Program-made: the position numbers and the translations under genes
The notes under the pieces: model-generated
Told to the model about the DNA's origin: nothing
Seen by the model: only the letters and a program-made list of their open reading frames with translations
The model's database searches: none
Shown here: positions 26,431 through 36,612 of the stretch, piece after piece
How positions within the stretch are numbered: position 1 is the stretch's first letter
Layout of the letters: every line of letters starts with the position of its first letter
Assembly (NCBI GenBank): GCA_036004405.1
Contig: DASYRM010000037.1
Coordinates: 62,001-126,000 of the forward strand
Source of the DNA: DASYRM01 sp036004405
Lineage (GTDB): Bacteria; Acidobacteriota; Vicinamibacteria; Vicinamibacterales; UBA2999
Direction of reading: 5' to 3'
DNA: 64,000 bases

Positions 26431-27654
26431 ATGAGACTCACCAGGTTCGTCGGGATCGCGGGTGTGGCCGCCGCCATGGCGGCGTCGCCGGCGGCGCAGG
26501 GGCCGGCCACCGCGGTTGGCTTTTCGGCCGCCGCCAAGGCCGCGCTCACCGCGCAGATGGCCGACGCCGTCAAGAAGGGCGACGCCCCGGCCATCGTCGA
26601 GATCGTCGTCAACCGCGACGGCGTGCTGTTCGAAGGCGCGTCCGGACTCCCGACCGACGCCATCTTCAACATCGCCTCGATGACCAAGCCGGTTACGTCG
26701 GTGGCGATCATGATGCTGGCCGAGCAGGGCAAGCTGAAGATCGACGATCCGGTCTCGAAGTACCTCGACGGCTACGACCAGCTGCAGGTCATCTCGAAGT
26801 TCAACGCCGCCGACGCGAGCTGCGAAACCCGGCCCGCCCGCACGGTGATGACCATCAAGCAGCTGCTCTCGCACACCTCGGGCATCGGCTATTCGTTCAC
26901 CAATCCGATCGAGTACGCGCTGGTCAACAAGACGAAGAAGGGCGAGTGGGAGCTGCCGCTGCTCGACGATCCTGGCACCAAGTTCAACTACTCGGCCAGC
27001 ACCCGCGTCCTCGGGTTCATCGTCGAGAAGGTGACCGGATCGCCGCTCGAGCCCTGGTACCAGGAGCACATCTTCCGGCCGCTCCGGATGGTGGACACGT
27101 CGTGGGCCGTGGCGGCCGGTAAGCAGGCGCGCCTGGCGCCGCAGTTCACGCGCGCCACCGGCAAGATGGAGCCGCTGCCAGCGGCCACGGTTCCGTCGGC
27201 GCCGACGGCGCCGTTCCGCGGTGACGGTGGGCTCTACTCGACGGTCGAAGACTATTCGAAGTTCGTTCGCATGCTGTTGAACGGCGGCACCCTGGGCCAC
27301 GCGAAGATCTTGAGCCCTGCGTCGGTGAAGCTGATGGGCCAGAACGCGATGGGCTCGATCTTCGTCCAGCTCCAGCCCGATGCAGACAAGCAGCGCACCA
27401 AACCGTTTCCGCTCGGCGCGGGCAAGGACAAGTTCGGGCTCGGATTTCAGCTCGCCGCCGACGATCCGGCCACCAAAGGGTTTCGCAGCCCCGGCAGCAT
27501 GAGCTGGGCCGGCATCTTCAACACCGAGTTCTGGGTCGATCCCGTGAAGAACATCGGCGGCGTCCACATGATGCAGCTGCTGCCGTTCTACGACGACGGC
27601 GCCATCCGCGCGCTGCGCGGCTTCGAGCAGACGGTGTACCGCGAGCTGAAGTAG
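26431..27654 (+). CDS. Exported serine beta-lactamase-like hydrolase
   Basis: The 407-residue product has a signal (IAGVAAAMAASPAAQG) and a class C beta-lactamase/DD-peptidase-type domain (PF00144). The catalytic S-x-x-K is SMTK at 83-86. The second motif is YSAS in GTKFNYSASTRVLGF, and FRGDGGLYSTVEDYSKF is the family block before the third motif. Members are mostly esterases or D-amino-acid peptidases, so a true beta-lactamase role should not be assumed. A GAGAGGCATC stretch precedes the ATG. It ends 4 bases before the DUF2235 gene. Confidence 0.92.
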   Translation: MRLTRFVGIAGVAAAMAASPAAQGPATAVGFSAAAKAALTAQMADAVKKGDAPAIVEIVVNRDGVLFEGASGLPTDAIFNIASMTKPVTSVAIMMLAEQGKLKIDDPVSKYLDGYDQLQVISKFNAADASCETRPARTVMTIKQLLSHTSGIGYSFTNPIEYALVNKTKKGEWELPLLDDPGTKFNYSASTRVLGFIVEKVTGSPLEPWYQEHIFRPLRMVDTSWAVAAGKQARLAPQFTRATGKMEPLPAATVPSAPTAPFRGDGGLYSTVEDYSKFVRMLLNGGTLGHAKILSPASVKLMGQNAMGSIFVQLQPDADKQRTKPFPLGAGKDKFGLGFQLAADDPATKGFRSPGSMSWAGIFNTEFWVDPVKNIGGVHMMQLLPFYDDGAIRALRGFEQTVYRELK

Positions 27655-27658
27655 CGTC

Positions 27659-28744
27659 ATGAAGCGGCTGGTCGTGTGCGCCGACGGCACCTGGAACACA
27701 CGCGATCAGATCAACGACTCGAGCGGCAAGCGGCGTCCAACCAACGTGACCAAGGTGGCGCGCGGCGTGCGCCCGCGCGACGCCAACGGGATCGATCAGA
27801 TCGTCATGTATCACGACGGCCTGGGCACCGGCGGTCCGCTCGACACCGTCTCGGGCGGTGCATTCGGGTCCGGGATCGAGGACAACATCCGGCTCCTCTA
27901 CCGGTTTCTGGTCTACAACTGGGAGCCGAACGACGAGATCTTCCTGTTCGGTTTCAGCCGCGGCGCGTTCACCGTGCGCACGCTCGCCGGGTTCATGTCG
28001 TTTGCCGGCCTGGTCCACAAAGGCGACGACTACTACGTGCCGGACCTGTACGAGTGCTACGAGACCAGCCAGGGGCCCGGCACATCGAAATGGGGCCACG
28101 CCCATCACCGTATCCGGACGCCGCGTGCGTGCCCGCCGATCAAGTTCGTCGGCGTCTGGGACACGGTGGGTTCGCTCGGTGCGCCTGGGCTGCTCGGGTG
28201 GATCTTCCACCGCGGCAAGTACAAGTATCACCAGGTGGGCGTCTCTCCGGAGATGGAGCACGCCTATCACGCGCTTGCCATCGACGAGCGGCGCAAGCCG
28301 TTCAAGCCGACGCTGTGGGAGCGGCCGGCGGGCTGGACCGGCACCCTCGAGCAGGCGTGGTTCTGCGGCGTCCACACCAATGTCGGCGGCAGCTGCCGGC
28401 GCGACGGGCTCGCGAACGAGGCGCTGCACTGGATGGTCGAGAAGGCCGAAGGGCACGGCCTGGCGTTCGACGCCGAGTATCTGCAGCCCTTCCTACCGTG
28501 TTTCAACGCGGAGCTGGTCGATTCGATGACGGCGAAGTACCGGCCGCTGGGCGCTTTCGTGCGTCCGCTCGGCGACTGCCGGGCGCACGGCGAGATGATT
28601 CATCAGTCCGTGCTCGATCGGCGCGGCCTGGCGGACATGCACTACAAACCGGCCAACCTCGAAGCCTATCTGGCGATGGGGGCGCCGGCGGTCACGACGA
28701 CCACGCGCACGCCGCGAGGCGTGCCGTGTCCGCCCATCGACTAG
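27659..28744 (+). CDS. DUF2235 phospholipase/hydrolase domain protein
   Basis: The 361-residue cytoplasmic-looking protein carries the full DUF2235 pattern: KRLVVCADGTWNT at the start, RPTNVTKVARGV, FLFGFSRGAFTVRTLAG with nucleophile Ser100, and KFVGVWDTVGSLGAPG with the catalytic acid. The family includes the catalytic domain of Tle1-type type VI phospholipase effectors, but also many housekeeping hydrolases. No secretion adaptor, PAAR or VgrG gene is nearby. It is the last gene of the hydrolase operon. It converges with the MBL-fold gene, 6 bases apart. Confidence 0.9.
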   Translation: MKRLVVCADGTWNTRDQINDSSGKRRPTNVTKVARGVRPRDANGIDQIVMYHDGLGTGGPLDTVSGGAFGSGIEDNIRLLYRFLVYNWEPNDEIFLFGFSRGAFTVRTLAGFMSFAGLVHKGDDYYVPDLYECYETSQGPGTSKWGHAHHRIRTPRACPPIKFVGVWDTVGSLGAPGLLGWIFHRGKYKYHQVGVSPEMEHAYHALAIDERRKPFKPTLWERPAGWTGTLEQAWFCGVHTNVGGSCRRDGLANEALHWMVEKAEGHGLAFDAEYLQPFLPCFNAELVDSMTAKYRPLGAFVRPLGDCRAHGEMIHQSVLDRRGLADMHYKPANLEAYLAMGAPAVTTTTRTPRGVPCPPID

Positions 28745-28750
28745 CGCGCC

Positions 28751-29887
28751 TCACCAGCCGATCGCCTTCGCGAGCTCGACCTTGAGGCTGCCTTTGAGCT
28801 TCTTGTTCACGTTGAGAGTGACGCCGGCGGGCTTGGTCTTCTCGATGTGCTTCACCGCATCGGTCACGTCGTTGGTCATCCAGATGGTGTAGCTGCCCGT
28901 GGGCCGCACCGCGAACAGGTTGTCGAACGTCTCCAGGTCCGGATTGTCGTTCTGACCGTTGGCCGAGATGATGTAATGGTCCGCGAGCACCGCCTGCAGA
29001 AAGTCGGTGGTGCAGTTCCTGGCGCTGCCGTGGTGCGGCATCTTCAGGACGTCCACCTTCATCGTCCCGCCTGCAGAAAGCAGGCCCGCCTCGCGCAGGC
29101 TGTCCACGATGTAGCCGCCGCGCGCGTCGCCGGTCAGCAGGATCGTCTTCTCCTTCCCCTTGTCGCCAAAGGCCGCCAGTACCACGATGCTCGACAGGTT
29201 GGGAATCGAGGTATCCGGCTTGGCGGCTTCCGCCAGCGCCGCCTCCTTCTGCTTTTCCTTGTCGAGGATCGGTCCGAGCTTCGTCTTCCAGTCCTGCTTC
29301 AGCTTCTCGAGCTCCGGTTTGCGCGGCCCGACGACGGTGAACGTGAGCTTGCTGCCGATTTTCAACGGCTTCGCCGCGGTGTCGAACTGGATCAGCGCGT
29401 CGAACCCCGAGTTCATGTTGATGGCCAGTGCATCGGCATCCTGGCGCAGCCGCCGTCCTTCCTTGACGCCGGCCACAATCGCGCCCGTCTCGCCGAATCC
29501 CGCCGCCGCCGCGGCGCCGTCCGACAGGGCGGAGGCGCCGGCCGATCCCACCAGATCGTCGAAGCTGTTGTGCCACAGCGTCAGGACGTCGAACGGCAGC
29601 GGCCGCTTCGCGTCCAGATCCTTCCGCAGCGCTTCCGTCAGTTTCAGCACGCCGTTGATGTGATCGAGATCGATGTGGCTCACCATCAGCATCCGGATCT
29701 CGAGCTGGCCGCCCCCGCGCTTCTTCTGGATCGCATCGAGCCGCGGCCTGAGCGCGTCGGCATAGACGGTGGCGGGGCCGCCGTCGATCACGATCAGCCG
29801 TGGATCGTCGAAGTCGCCGTAGTGCAGCAACAGCGAGTCGCCGTACTTGGCTTCGAGCGCTTCGAGCGTGAAGACATCTGCTCCCAT
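28751..29887 (-). CDS. Metallo-beta-lactamase-fold hydrolase (ComEC-type C-terminal MBL)
   Basis: The 378-residue protein has no signal. The MBL core is SHIDLDHINGV (HxDxDH at 71-76), ILLTGDARGGY and VLKMPHHGSARN. PHHGS is typical of the MBL domain of ComEC and its free-standing relatives. A Lys/Glu-rich insertion (EKEKQKEAALAEA-like) sits mid-protein. It begins 10 bases after the stop of a subtilase gene, with GGAGG before its ATG, so the two are one operon. Free MBL proteins paired with proteases are known in bacterial conflict systems (for example AVAST type I); here no STAND ATPase is present. Confidence 0.85.
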   Translation of the reverse strand: MGADVFTLEALEAKYGDSLLLHYGDFDDPRLIVIDGGPATVYADALRPRLDAIQKKRGGGQLEIRMLMVSHIDLDHINGVLKLTEALRKDLDAKRPLPFDVLTLWHNSFDDLVGSAGASALSDGAAAAAGFGETGAIVAGVKEGRRLRQDADALAINMNSGFDALIQFDTAAKPLKIGSKLTFTVVGPRKPELEKLKQDWKTKLGPILDKEKQKEAALAEAAKPDTSIPNLSSIVVLAAFGDKGKEKTILLTGDARGGYIVDSLREAGLLSAGGTMKVDVLKMPHHGSARNCTTDFLQAVLADHYIISANGQNDNPDLETFDNLFAVRPTGSYTIWMTNDVTDAVKHIEKTKPAGVTLNVNKKLKGSLKVELAKAIGW

Positions 29888-29897
29888 ACCGCCTCCG

Positions 29898-31868
29898 TCA
29901 CACCGCCTGCAGCGCGCGCAATGCGTCCACCATGCCGGCGCCCTGGAAATACCGCTCGCGGCCGAGATCGGTCGCGGTCTTCATGATGATCCGCTTCACG
30001 CGCTCGGGCTGGCCGAGGAACTCGCGGTGACGCGCCATCAGCATGGCCGCCACGCCGCTCACGTGCGGCGCCGCCATGCTGGTGCCGTCTTTGGCGCCGA
30101 ACTCGTCGTCGAGCAGCGCCGAGGTGATGCGCTCGCCCGGCGCGAGGACGTCGGGCTTGATGCGTCCGTCGCCGGTCGGCCCGCGGCTCGAGAAGTAGCT
30201 GACGCCGTAGGTGTGCGGTTGAAAGCGGTGCGTGGCGCCCACGGTGATGACGCCTTCCGCATTGCCCGGATCGGTGATGCTGATGCCGCGGTACGCATCG
30301 AGCTCCCCGGCGCTGGTCAGCACGCGCTCGAAACCGCGGTTGCCGGCGGCGGCCACCACCACCACGCCGCTCGCCACCAGGCGCTCGCACTCCTCGCAGA
30401 TGGGAGTGCGCCCGCAGGCGAAGTTCTCCACGTCGTGAATCACCGACAGGCTCAGGTTCACGCCGTGAATGACCGGCTGGTCGGCGGTGGCGTTCAAGTA
30501 GCGGATGAACTGCAGCGCCGCGATGATCGCGAACTCGTCGCCCCTCCCGCTGTCGTCGAGCACGCGCAGGTCGATCAGGTTGAGGTCCGGGCACATGCCA
30601 ATGCGGTCGTCGTCGTCGCTGACGCGGTTGCCGGCGAGAATGCCGGCCACGTGCGTGCCGTGATCGCTGCCGGGCCGGTAGGTGTCGCGTTGCCGATCGA
30701 CCTGCAGCATCGGTTGCAGCAGCGCCCAGTCGAGCGCGCGCCCGTTGCGCAGCCGCTCGCGCATGCGCTTGAAGCGGCGGTCGGCCGCCTCGAGGTCCTC
30801 GCGCTGATCGAGCGCCGTGGGCCCCGTGTTCGGATGGCTGTCGAGGGTGATGAGATGCCGCAGCCGCGTAAAGTCGTAGGTCGAGCGGATAGCGTCCTGG
30901 CGTTTCTCCACGCCGGTCTGCGGATCCTTGACGACGCGGACGAAGGCGGGGTGGCTGGCGATGCCGCTGTCGACGACCGCCCAGGTCAGATCGCTGCAGT
31001 TGACGTTGAAGAGCAGCCGCGCGGCATCGGCCTTGGTGCACGGGATCGAGCGCGATATCGCGACCATTGCGCGGCGGTTGAGGCCGATCGACCAGAGGGC
31101 CGGAGTCGTGCGCGTGGCGGCGGCGTCGGGCCCCTCGCCTTTTGCGGAGCGCAGCAGCTCGTAGGCTTCCATCAGCTTGGCGCGGGCCCGGGCAATCGGA
31201 TGCTGCGGCGTGTTCACGGGGGGTTCGGTGGTGGCCTCCTTGGCAATCCTTCGGAAGGTGTCGTACTCCTTGACCGTTGGGGAGGTGTGCATCTCCACCT
31301 CGCGGACGCGAAACCACGGCTCGTCGTCGCGCGGCCGGCTCGGGACTTCGGTCGGCTGCTCCGCGCAGAGCAGCAGGACGCCGAGGATGGTGCACATCCA
31401 CTCGGTTTCCGCCTTCGCGGTGGCGAGCCCCTTCTTCTTGGTCGCGGTCTCCGGATAGTTGGTCGGCAGCCCGCCCCACTCCTCGATGTTGCGCTGCCAC
31501 CACGGGGTCAGCGGCAGGGCGACGAGAATCAGTTCTTCGAGCGTCAGCGACACCGCCACCGCGGTCTGGCTCACGGAAAGCGTCCACACCGGGCGCGTGA
31601 TCAGGCGATCGTTGCCGCCTTCGTCCTCCACGGGCAGGGCGTCGGGGCTGATCGCCTTGAGCCGCTGGCGCAGCTCGACGCCCAGCTCCGCCGCCGTGCG
31701 GTCCCGGTGCGGCACCAGCAGCAGATCGACCCGGACGTTCTTGTCGAAGCAGTATTCGACGCCCGCGGTCAGCCAGACTTCCGGAAGAATGGGTGAATCC
31801 TGCGTAAAGCGCCGCAGCTCGTCCTCCTTGAAGATGACGTTCCGCAGCCATTCGCGCTCGACCCGCAT
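29898..31868 (-). CDS. Subtilisin-like (S8) serine protease with a novel N-terminal half
   Basis: The 656-residue protein has a 290-residue N-terminal region I do not recognise, then a complete S8 domain. Asp300 is in TWAVVDSGI, His403 in DHGTHVAGIL and Ser597 in DGTSMAAPHVSG, with VVAAAGNRG as the oxyanion region. No signal peptide is seen, so it acts in the cytoplasm. The N-terminal part has NVRVDLLLVPHRDRTAAELG and a WWQRNIEEWGG segment resembling a Pvc16/DUF4255-type or baseplate-adjacent domain only weakly. GGAGGGG before ATG 31868 fixes the start. It is cotranscribed with the MBL protein and divergent from the 579-residue secreted protein. Confidence 0.88.
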   Translation of the reverse strand: MRVEREWLRNVIFKEDELRRFTQDSPILPEVWLTAGVEYCFDKNVRVDLLLVPHRDRTAAELGVELRQRLKAISPDALPVEDEGGNDRLITRPVWTLSVSQTAVAVSLTLEELILVALPLTPWWQRNIEEWGGLPTNYPETATKKKGLATAKAETEWMCTILGVLLLCAEQPTEVPSRPRDDEPWFRVREVEMHTSPTVKEYDTFRRIAKEATTEPPVNTPQHPIARARAKLMEAYELLRSAKGEGPDAAATRTTPALWSIGLNRRAMVAISRSIPCTKADAARLLFNVNCSDLTWAVVDSGIASHPAFVRVVKDPQTGVEKRQDAIRSTYDFTRLRHLITLDSHPNTGPTALDQREDLEAADRRFKRMRERLRNGRALDWALLQPMLQVDRQRDTYRPGSDHGTHVAGILAGNRVSDDDDRIGMCPDLNLIDLRVLDDSGRGDEFAIIAALQFIRYLNATADQPVIHGVNLSLSVIHDVENFACGRTPICEECERLVASGVVVVAAAGNRGFERVLTSAGELDAYRGISITDPGNAEGVITVGATHRFQPHTYGVSYFSSRGPTGDGRIKPDVLAPGERITSALLDDEFGAKDGTSMAAPHVSGVAAMLMARHREFLGQPERVKRIIMKTATDLGRERYFQGAGMVDALRALQAV

Positions 31869-32040
31869 GAGACCCCTCCGTGGTGTTGACGGCCGGGAGT
31901 GAAGCCCGACTCGCCCAGCGAATCTATCTCGACGCCGGCAGTGAGGGGACGAAAATCGGCGCGCTTGACCTTGGTCCGCCCCGACTGGCATCCTCCCCAC
32001 GCTCGGCTGAGACAGGACCGCCACACCAGGGAGGACGGCA

Positions 32041-33780
32041 ATGAAATTTGGACACCACGCTCGTTGGACACCGGTCGCACTCGCGACCGTCCTCGCGATC
32101 GGTCTGCCGATGACCGCCGGCGCGCAGGGGCGAGGCGGCGGCGTGCCCGAGCCCTACACGCCCGCCCCGGAGGCCAAGGACTTGAGGTCCGTGCTGTTCA
32201 ACTGGGAACGGAACATGGGCATGCTCAAGGGGCACGACGAGCGCGACATGGTCGCCATGCTCGAATACAAGGGCAAGGGCACGATTCAGATCGACGGCCA
32301 GCCGTGCACGCTCACGAAGTTCCGCGTGAGCACCAACTACCAGACCTACAGCCAGCGGACGCAGATCGGCTGCACCCGGGCGAACGGCCAGGCCTACTCG
32401 AACATCGAGGTCGTGAGCTGGCAGTACGCCTGGAACGAAGACACGCCGGGCGCGGAGATCGCCGGCACGAAAGGCAAGGCCACGCCGGTGCCGGCGGCCG
32501 TGCAGGAGCGGCTCATCCGACTGTGGGGCAGTCCGCAGGGAGCGCCCAAGGCGGCGGTGGCGGCACTGACCGACAACTGGCTGCTCGGCGCCAACCCGGG
32601 CACGCTGCTCGCCGACGGCGTCAACAAGGTGAAAGAGACGTCGCTGGTGTGGGAAGGCGGCAAGCCCGTGATCACGTTCCCGATTCCGGGCGTGGCCGGC
32701 GCCACCGGCACCGCGACACTCGACGCGAAGTTCATGACCGAGAAGGTGGTCGTGAAGCAGGGCACCAACACCACCGAATTCACCTACAGCGATTATCAGG
32801 ACTGGAACAACCCGCTGAACAAGATCGAGGTGTTCTACGCTGGCAAGATGGTCGAGAAGCGGAACGGCGCGGTGATTCGCGATCTCACCACGACCGAGAC
32901 CGAGACGGGCAACGTGTACGTCGTGGCCCCGGTGCCGGCCAGCGTGCAGACGGCCATCAAGGTGGGCTCGCCGCTGCCCAAGGGCGTCTTTGCCAAGGCC
33001 GAACCCCCGATCGACAAGACGATCCCCACGCCGCGGCTCGGTACGCATCCCGATCTGTCGGGCAACTGGAACTACAGCGACTGGATCGGCAACTACATGA
33101 CGGGCGGCGGCCGCCGCCGCGCGCCGACGCAGAGCCCCGACACCAATCGTCAGGACAATCAGACCTACGACTTCGAGCTCTACTCGCCGTCGCGGTTCGG
33201 CAACACCGGGCGTCCCGTCTACAAGCCCCAGCACTGGGACAAGGTGATCGAGCTCGACATGTGGACGAACAAGTACGACCCGGTGATGACCTGCCAGCCG
33301 CTCGGCGTGCCGCGCCAGGGTCCGCCGCGGCGCATCATCCAGTCGGAGAACGACGTGCTGTTTCTGTATGCCGGCGGCGATGCCGGCGGCGGCTACGGCG
33401 AGTACCGCGTCATTCCGACCGACAACCGCAAGCACGATCCGCAGCGCGCGATCGAGACGACGTACCTCGGCTACACCGTGGGACGCTGGGAGGGCGACAC
33501 GCTGGTGCTCGACGCCATTGCGTTCGTCGATACGACGTGGCTGGGCCGCGGCGGGTTCTTCCACTCGTCGGACATGCACGTGGTGGAGAAGTTCACCCGC
33601 CAGGGAGACGTCGTCTTGTATGACGTCACGGTCGAAGACCCCGAAGTGCTGGTGGAGCCGTGGGTGATTCCGACGCGCGTGCTGCGAAAGAACAACAACA
33701 AGGATGCCGGCCTGCAGCGCGAGCGCGGCAACTGCGAGGTCTACGAGCTGGAGGACATCTCCTCGCAGATTCGCCACTAG
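32041..33780 (+). CDS. Large secreted protein with a C-terminal GRWEGDTLV domain
   Basis: The 579-residue product has a signal (ALATVLAIGLPMTAGAQ) and two parts. The N-terminal 330 residues form a unique beta-rich region (IQIDGQPCTLTKFRVSTNY, GTATLDAKFMTEKVV). The C-terminal part starts TPRLGTHPDLSGNWNYSDW and carries MTCQPLGVPRQGPPRRI and YTVGRWEGDTLVLDAIAF, homologous to the whole of the 254- and 246-residue proteins at 25658 and 51357. It may be a fusion of a binding domain with the GRWEGD domain. GGGAGG precedes ATG 32041. Function unknown. Confidence 0.85.
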   Translation: MKFGHHARWTPVALATVLAIGLPMTAGAQGRGGGVPEPYTPAPEAKDLRSVLFNWERNMGMLKGHDERDMVAMLEYKGKGTIQIDGQPCTLTKFRVSTNYQTYSQRTQIGCTRANGQAYSNIEVVSWQYAWNEDTPGAEIAGTKGKATPVPAAVQERLIRLWGSPQGAPKAAVAALTDNWLLGANPGTLLADGVNKVKETSLVWEGGKPVITFPIPGVAGATGTATLDAKFMTEKVVVKQGTNTTEFTYSDYQDWNNPLNKIEVFYAGKMVEKRNGAVIRDLTTTETETGNVYVVAPVPASVQTAIKVGSPLPKGVFAKAEPPIDKTIPTPRLGTHPDLSGNWNYSDWIGNYMTGGGRRRAPTQSPDTNRQDNQTYDFELYSPSRFGNTGRPVYKPQHWDKVIELDMWTNKYDPVMTCQPLGVPRQGPPRRIIQSENDVLFLYAGGDAGGGYGEYRVIPTDNRKHDPQRAIETTYLGYTVGRWEGDTLVLDAIAFVDTTWLGRGGFFHSSDMHVVEKFTRQGDVVLYDVTVEDPEVLVEPWVIPTRVLRKNNNKDAGLQRERGNCEVYELEDISSQIRH

Positions 33781-33787
33781 TCCGAAC

Positions 33788-33859
33788 GGGCCGCCTGCCC
33801 ACCTCCGCTAAAGCTACGGTGGGTCCGCCGTAGCCTTGGCGAAGGCGGAAAGGCGGCCC
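33788..33859. repeat. Palindromic repeat split by a 52-bp nested element
   Basis: The left arm GGGCCGCCTG (33788-33797) and right arm AAGGCGGCCC (33850-33859) would form the same palindrome as at 56671-56690. They are separated by 52 bases (33798-33849) that carry their own inverted repeat, CTCCGCTAAAGCTACGG against CCGTAGCCTTGGCGAAG. Outer flanks CCGAAC and CTACGA also match the copy at 56671. Confidence 0.8.
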
Positions 33860-33897
33860 CTACGATCCACGGCCCGTCCAGCTCGACGGGAGAGTAA

Positions 33898-33916
33898 ATC
33901 TAATCTTGGATTAGAT
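33898..33916. promoter_or_regulatory. 19-bp palindromic Fur/PerR-type operator
   Basis: ATCTAATCTTGGATTAGAT is a perfect 8-3-8 inverted repeat, in an AT-rich patch, 28 bases before the ATG of the Fur-family regulator. Fur and PerR boxes are 19-bp A/T-rich dyads, so autoregulation of the regulator-katG operon is likely. A second, weaker dyad (AATCTTGGAT / ATCCAAAGATT) overlaps it. Confidence 0.7.
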
Positions 33917-33944
33917 CCAAAGATTGACTATTCTCTCTCCCGGC

Positions 33945-34385
33945 ATGTCTCCTGCCCCGGCCGAACTCCTTCGCCAACACGGCATCCAGGTCACGGCGCA
34001 ACGATTGGCCGTCCTGCGGGCCGTCGCGGCTCAGCCTCACATCACGGCCGATGCCGTGGCCGAAGTCGTCAGGGCCGAAATTGGTGCCATCTCGCGCCAG
34101 TCGGTTTACGACGCCCTCGGCATCCTGGTCGAGAAACGCCTCCTTCGGCGCATCCAGCCGGTCGGATCGGCGGCGCGCTTCGAAGACCGCGTCGGCGACA
34201 ACCACCATCATCTGATTTGCCGCATCTGCGGCCGCGTGGTCGACGTGGACTGCGCGGTCGGCTCCGCCCCCTGCCTCACCGCGGTGGACGACTCGGGCTT
34301 CGAGATCGACGAGGCCGAGGTCGCCTACTGGGGGCGCTGTCCCGATTGCCTGGCGCACGCCAGGACCCCATCCCCAACCCAGTAG
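33945..34385 (+). CDS. Fur-family regulator (PerR-like, katG-linked)
   Basis: The 146-residue protein has the winged-helix part (HGIQVTAQRLAVLRAV, RQSVYDALGILVEKRLLRRI) and the C-terminal metal domain with the HHHLICRICGRVVDVDC block, where CRIC is the first zinc CxxC. The second is in GRCPDCLAH. Gene order with katG 14 bases downstream and a palindromic operator in front indicates a peroxide-sensing PerR/FurA role that represses katG until oxidation. Fur itself cannot be excluded by sequence alone. ATG 33945 is chosen; a TTG at 33924 is in frame but would abut the operator. Confidence 0.9.
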   Translation: MSPAPAELLRQHGIQVTAQRLAVLRAVAAQPHITADAVAEVVRAEIGAISRQSVYDALGILVEKRLLRRIQPVGSAARFEDRVGDNHHHLICRICGRVVDVDCAVGSAPCLTAVDDSGFEIDEAEVAYWGRCPDCLAHARTPSPTQ

Positions 34386-34399
34386 AGGTCAAACGTCAC

Positions 34400-36586
<2,187 letters not shown>

Positions 36587-36588
36587 TC

Positions 36589-36606
36589 GCGGGTCTTCAG
36601 ACCCGC
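36589..36606. terminator. Hairpin between convergent katG and PLD genes
   Basis: GCGGGTCTTCAGACCCGC is a perfect 8-bp stem with a TC centre, placed 3 bases after the katG stop and 7 before the stop of the convergent gene. It has the same CTTCAG centre as the dispersed palindromes. No T-run follows, so it may be a bidirectional terminator or a repeat copy. Confidence 0.5.
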
Positions 36607-36612
36607 CTGCGC

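Noticed and set aside
27659..28744. Calling the DUF2235 gene a type VI secretion effector
   Set aside because: No VgrG, PAAR, Hcp, adaptor or immunity gene is beside it, and the family has other members.
28751..31868. Calling the MBL-subtilase pair an AVAST type I system
   Set aside because: There is no STAND ATPase and the protease is S8 type, so the known system does not fit.
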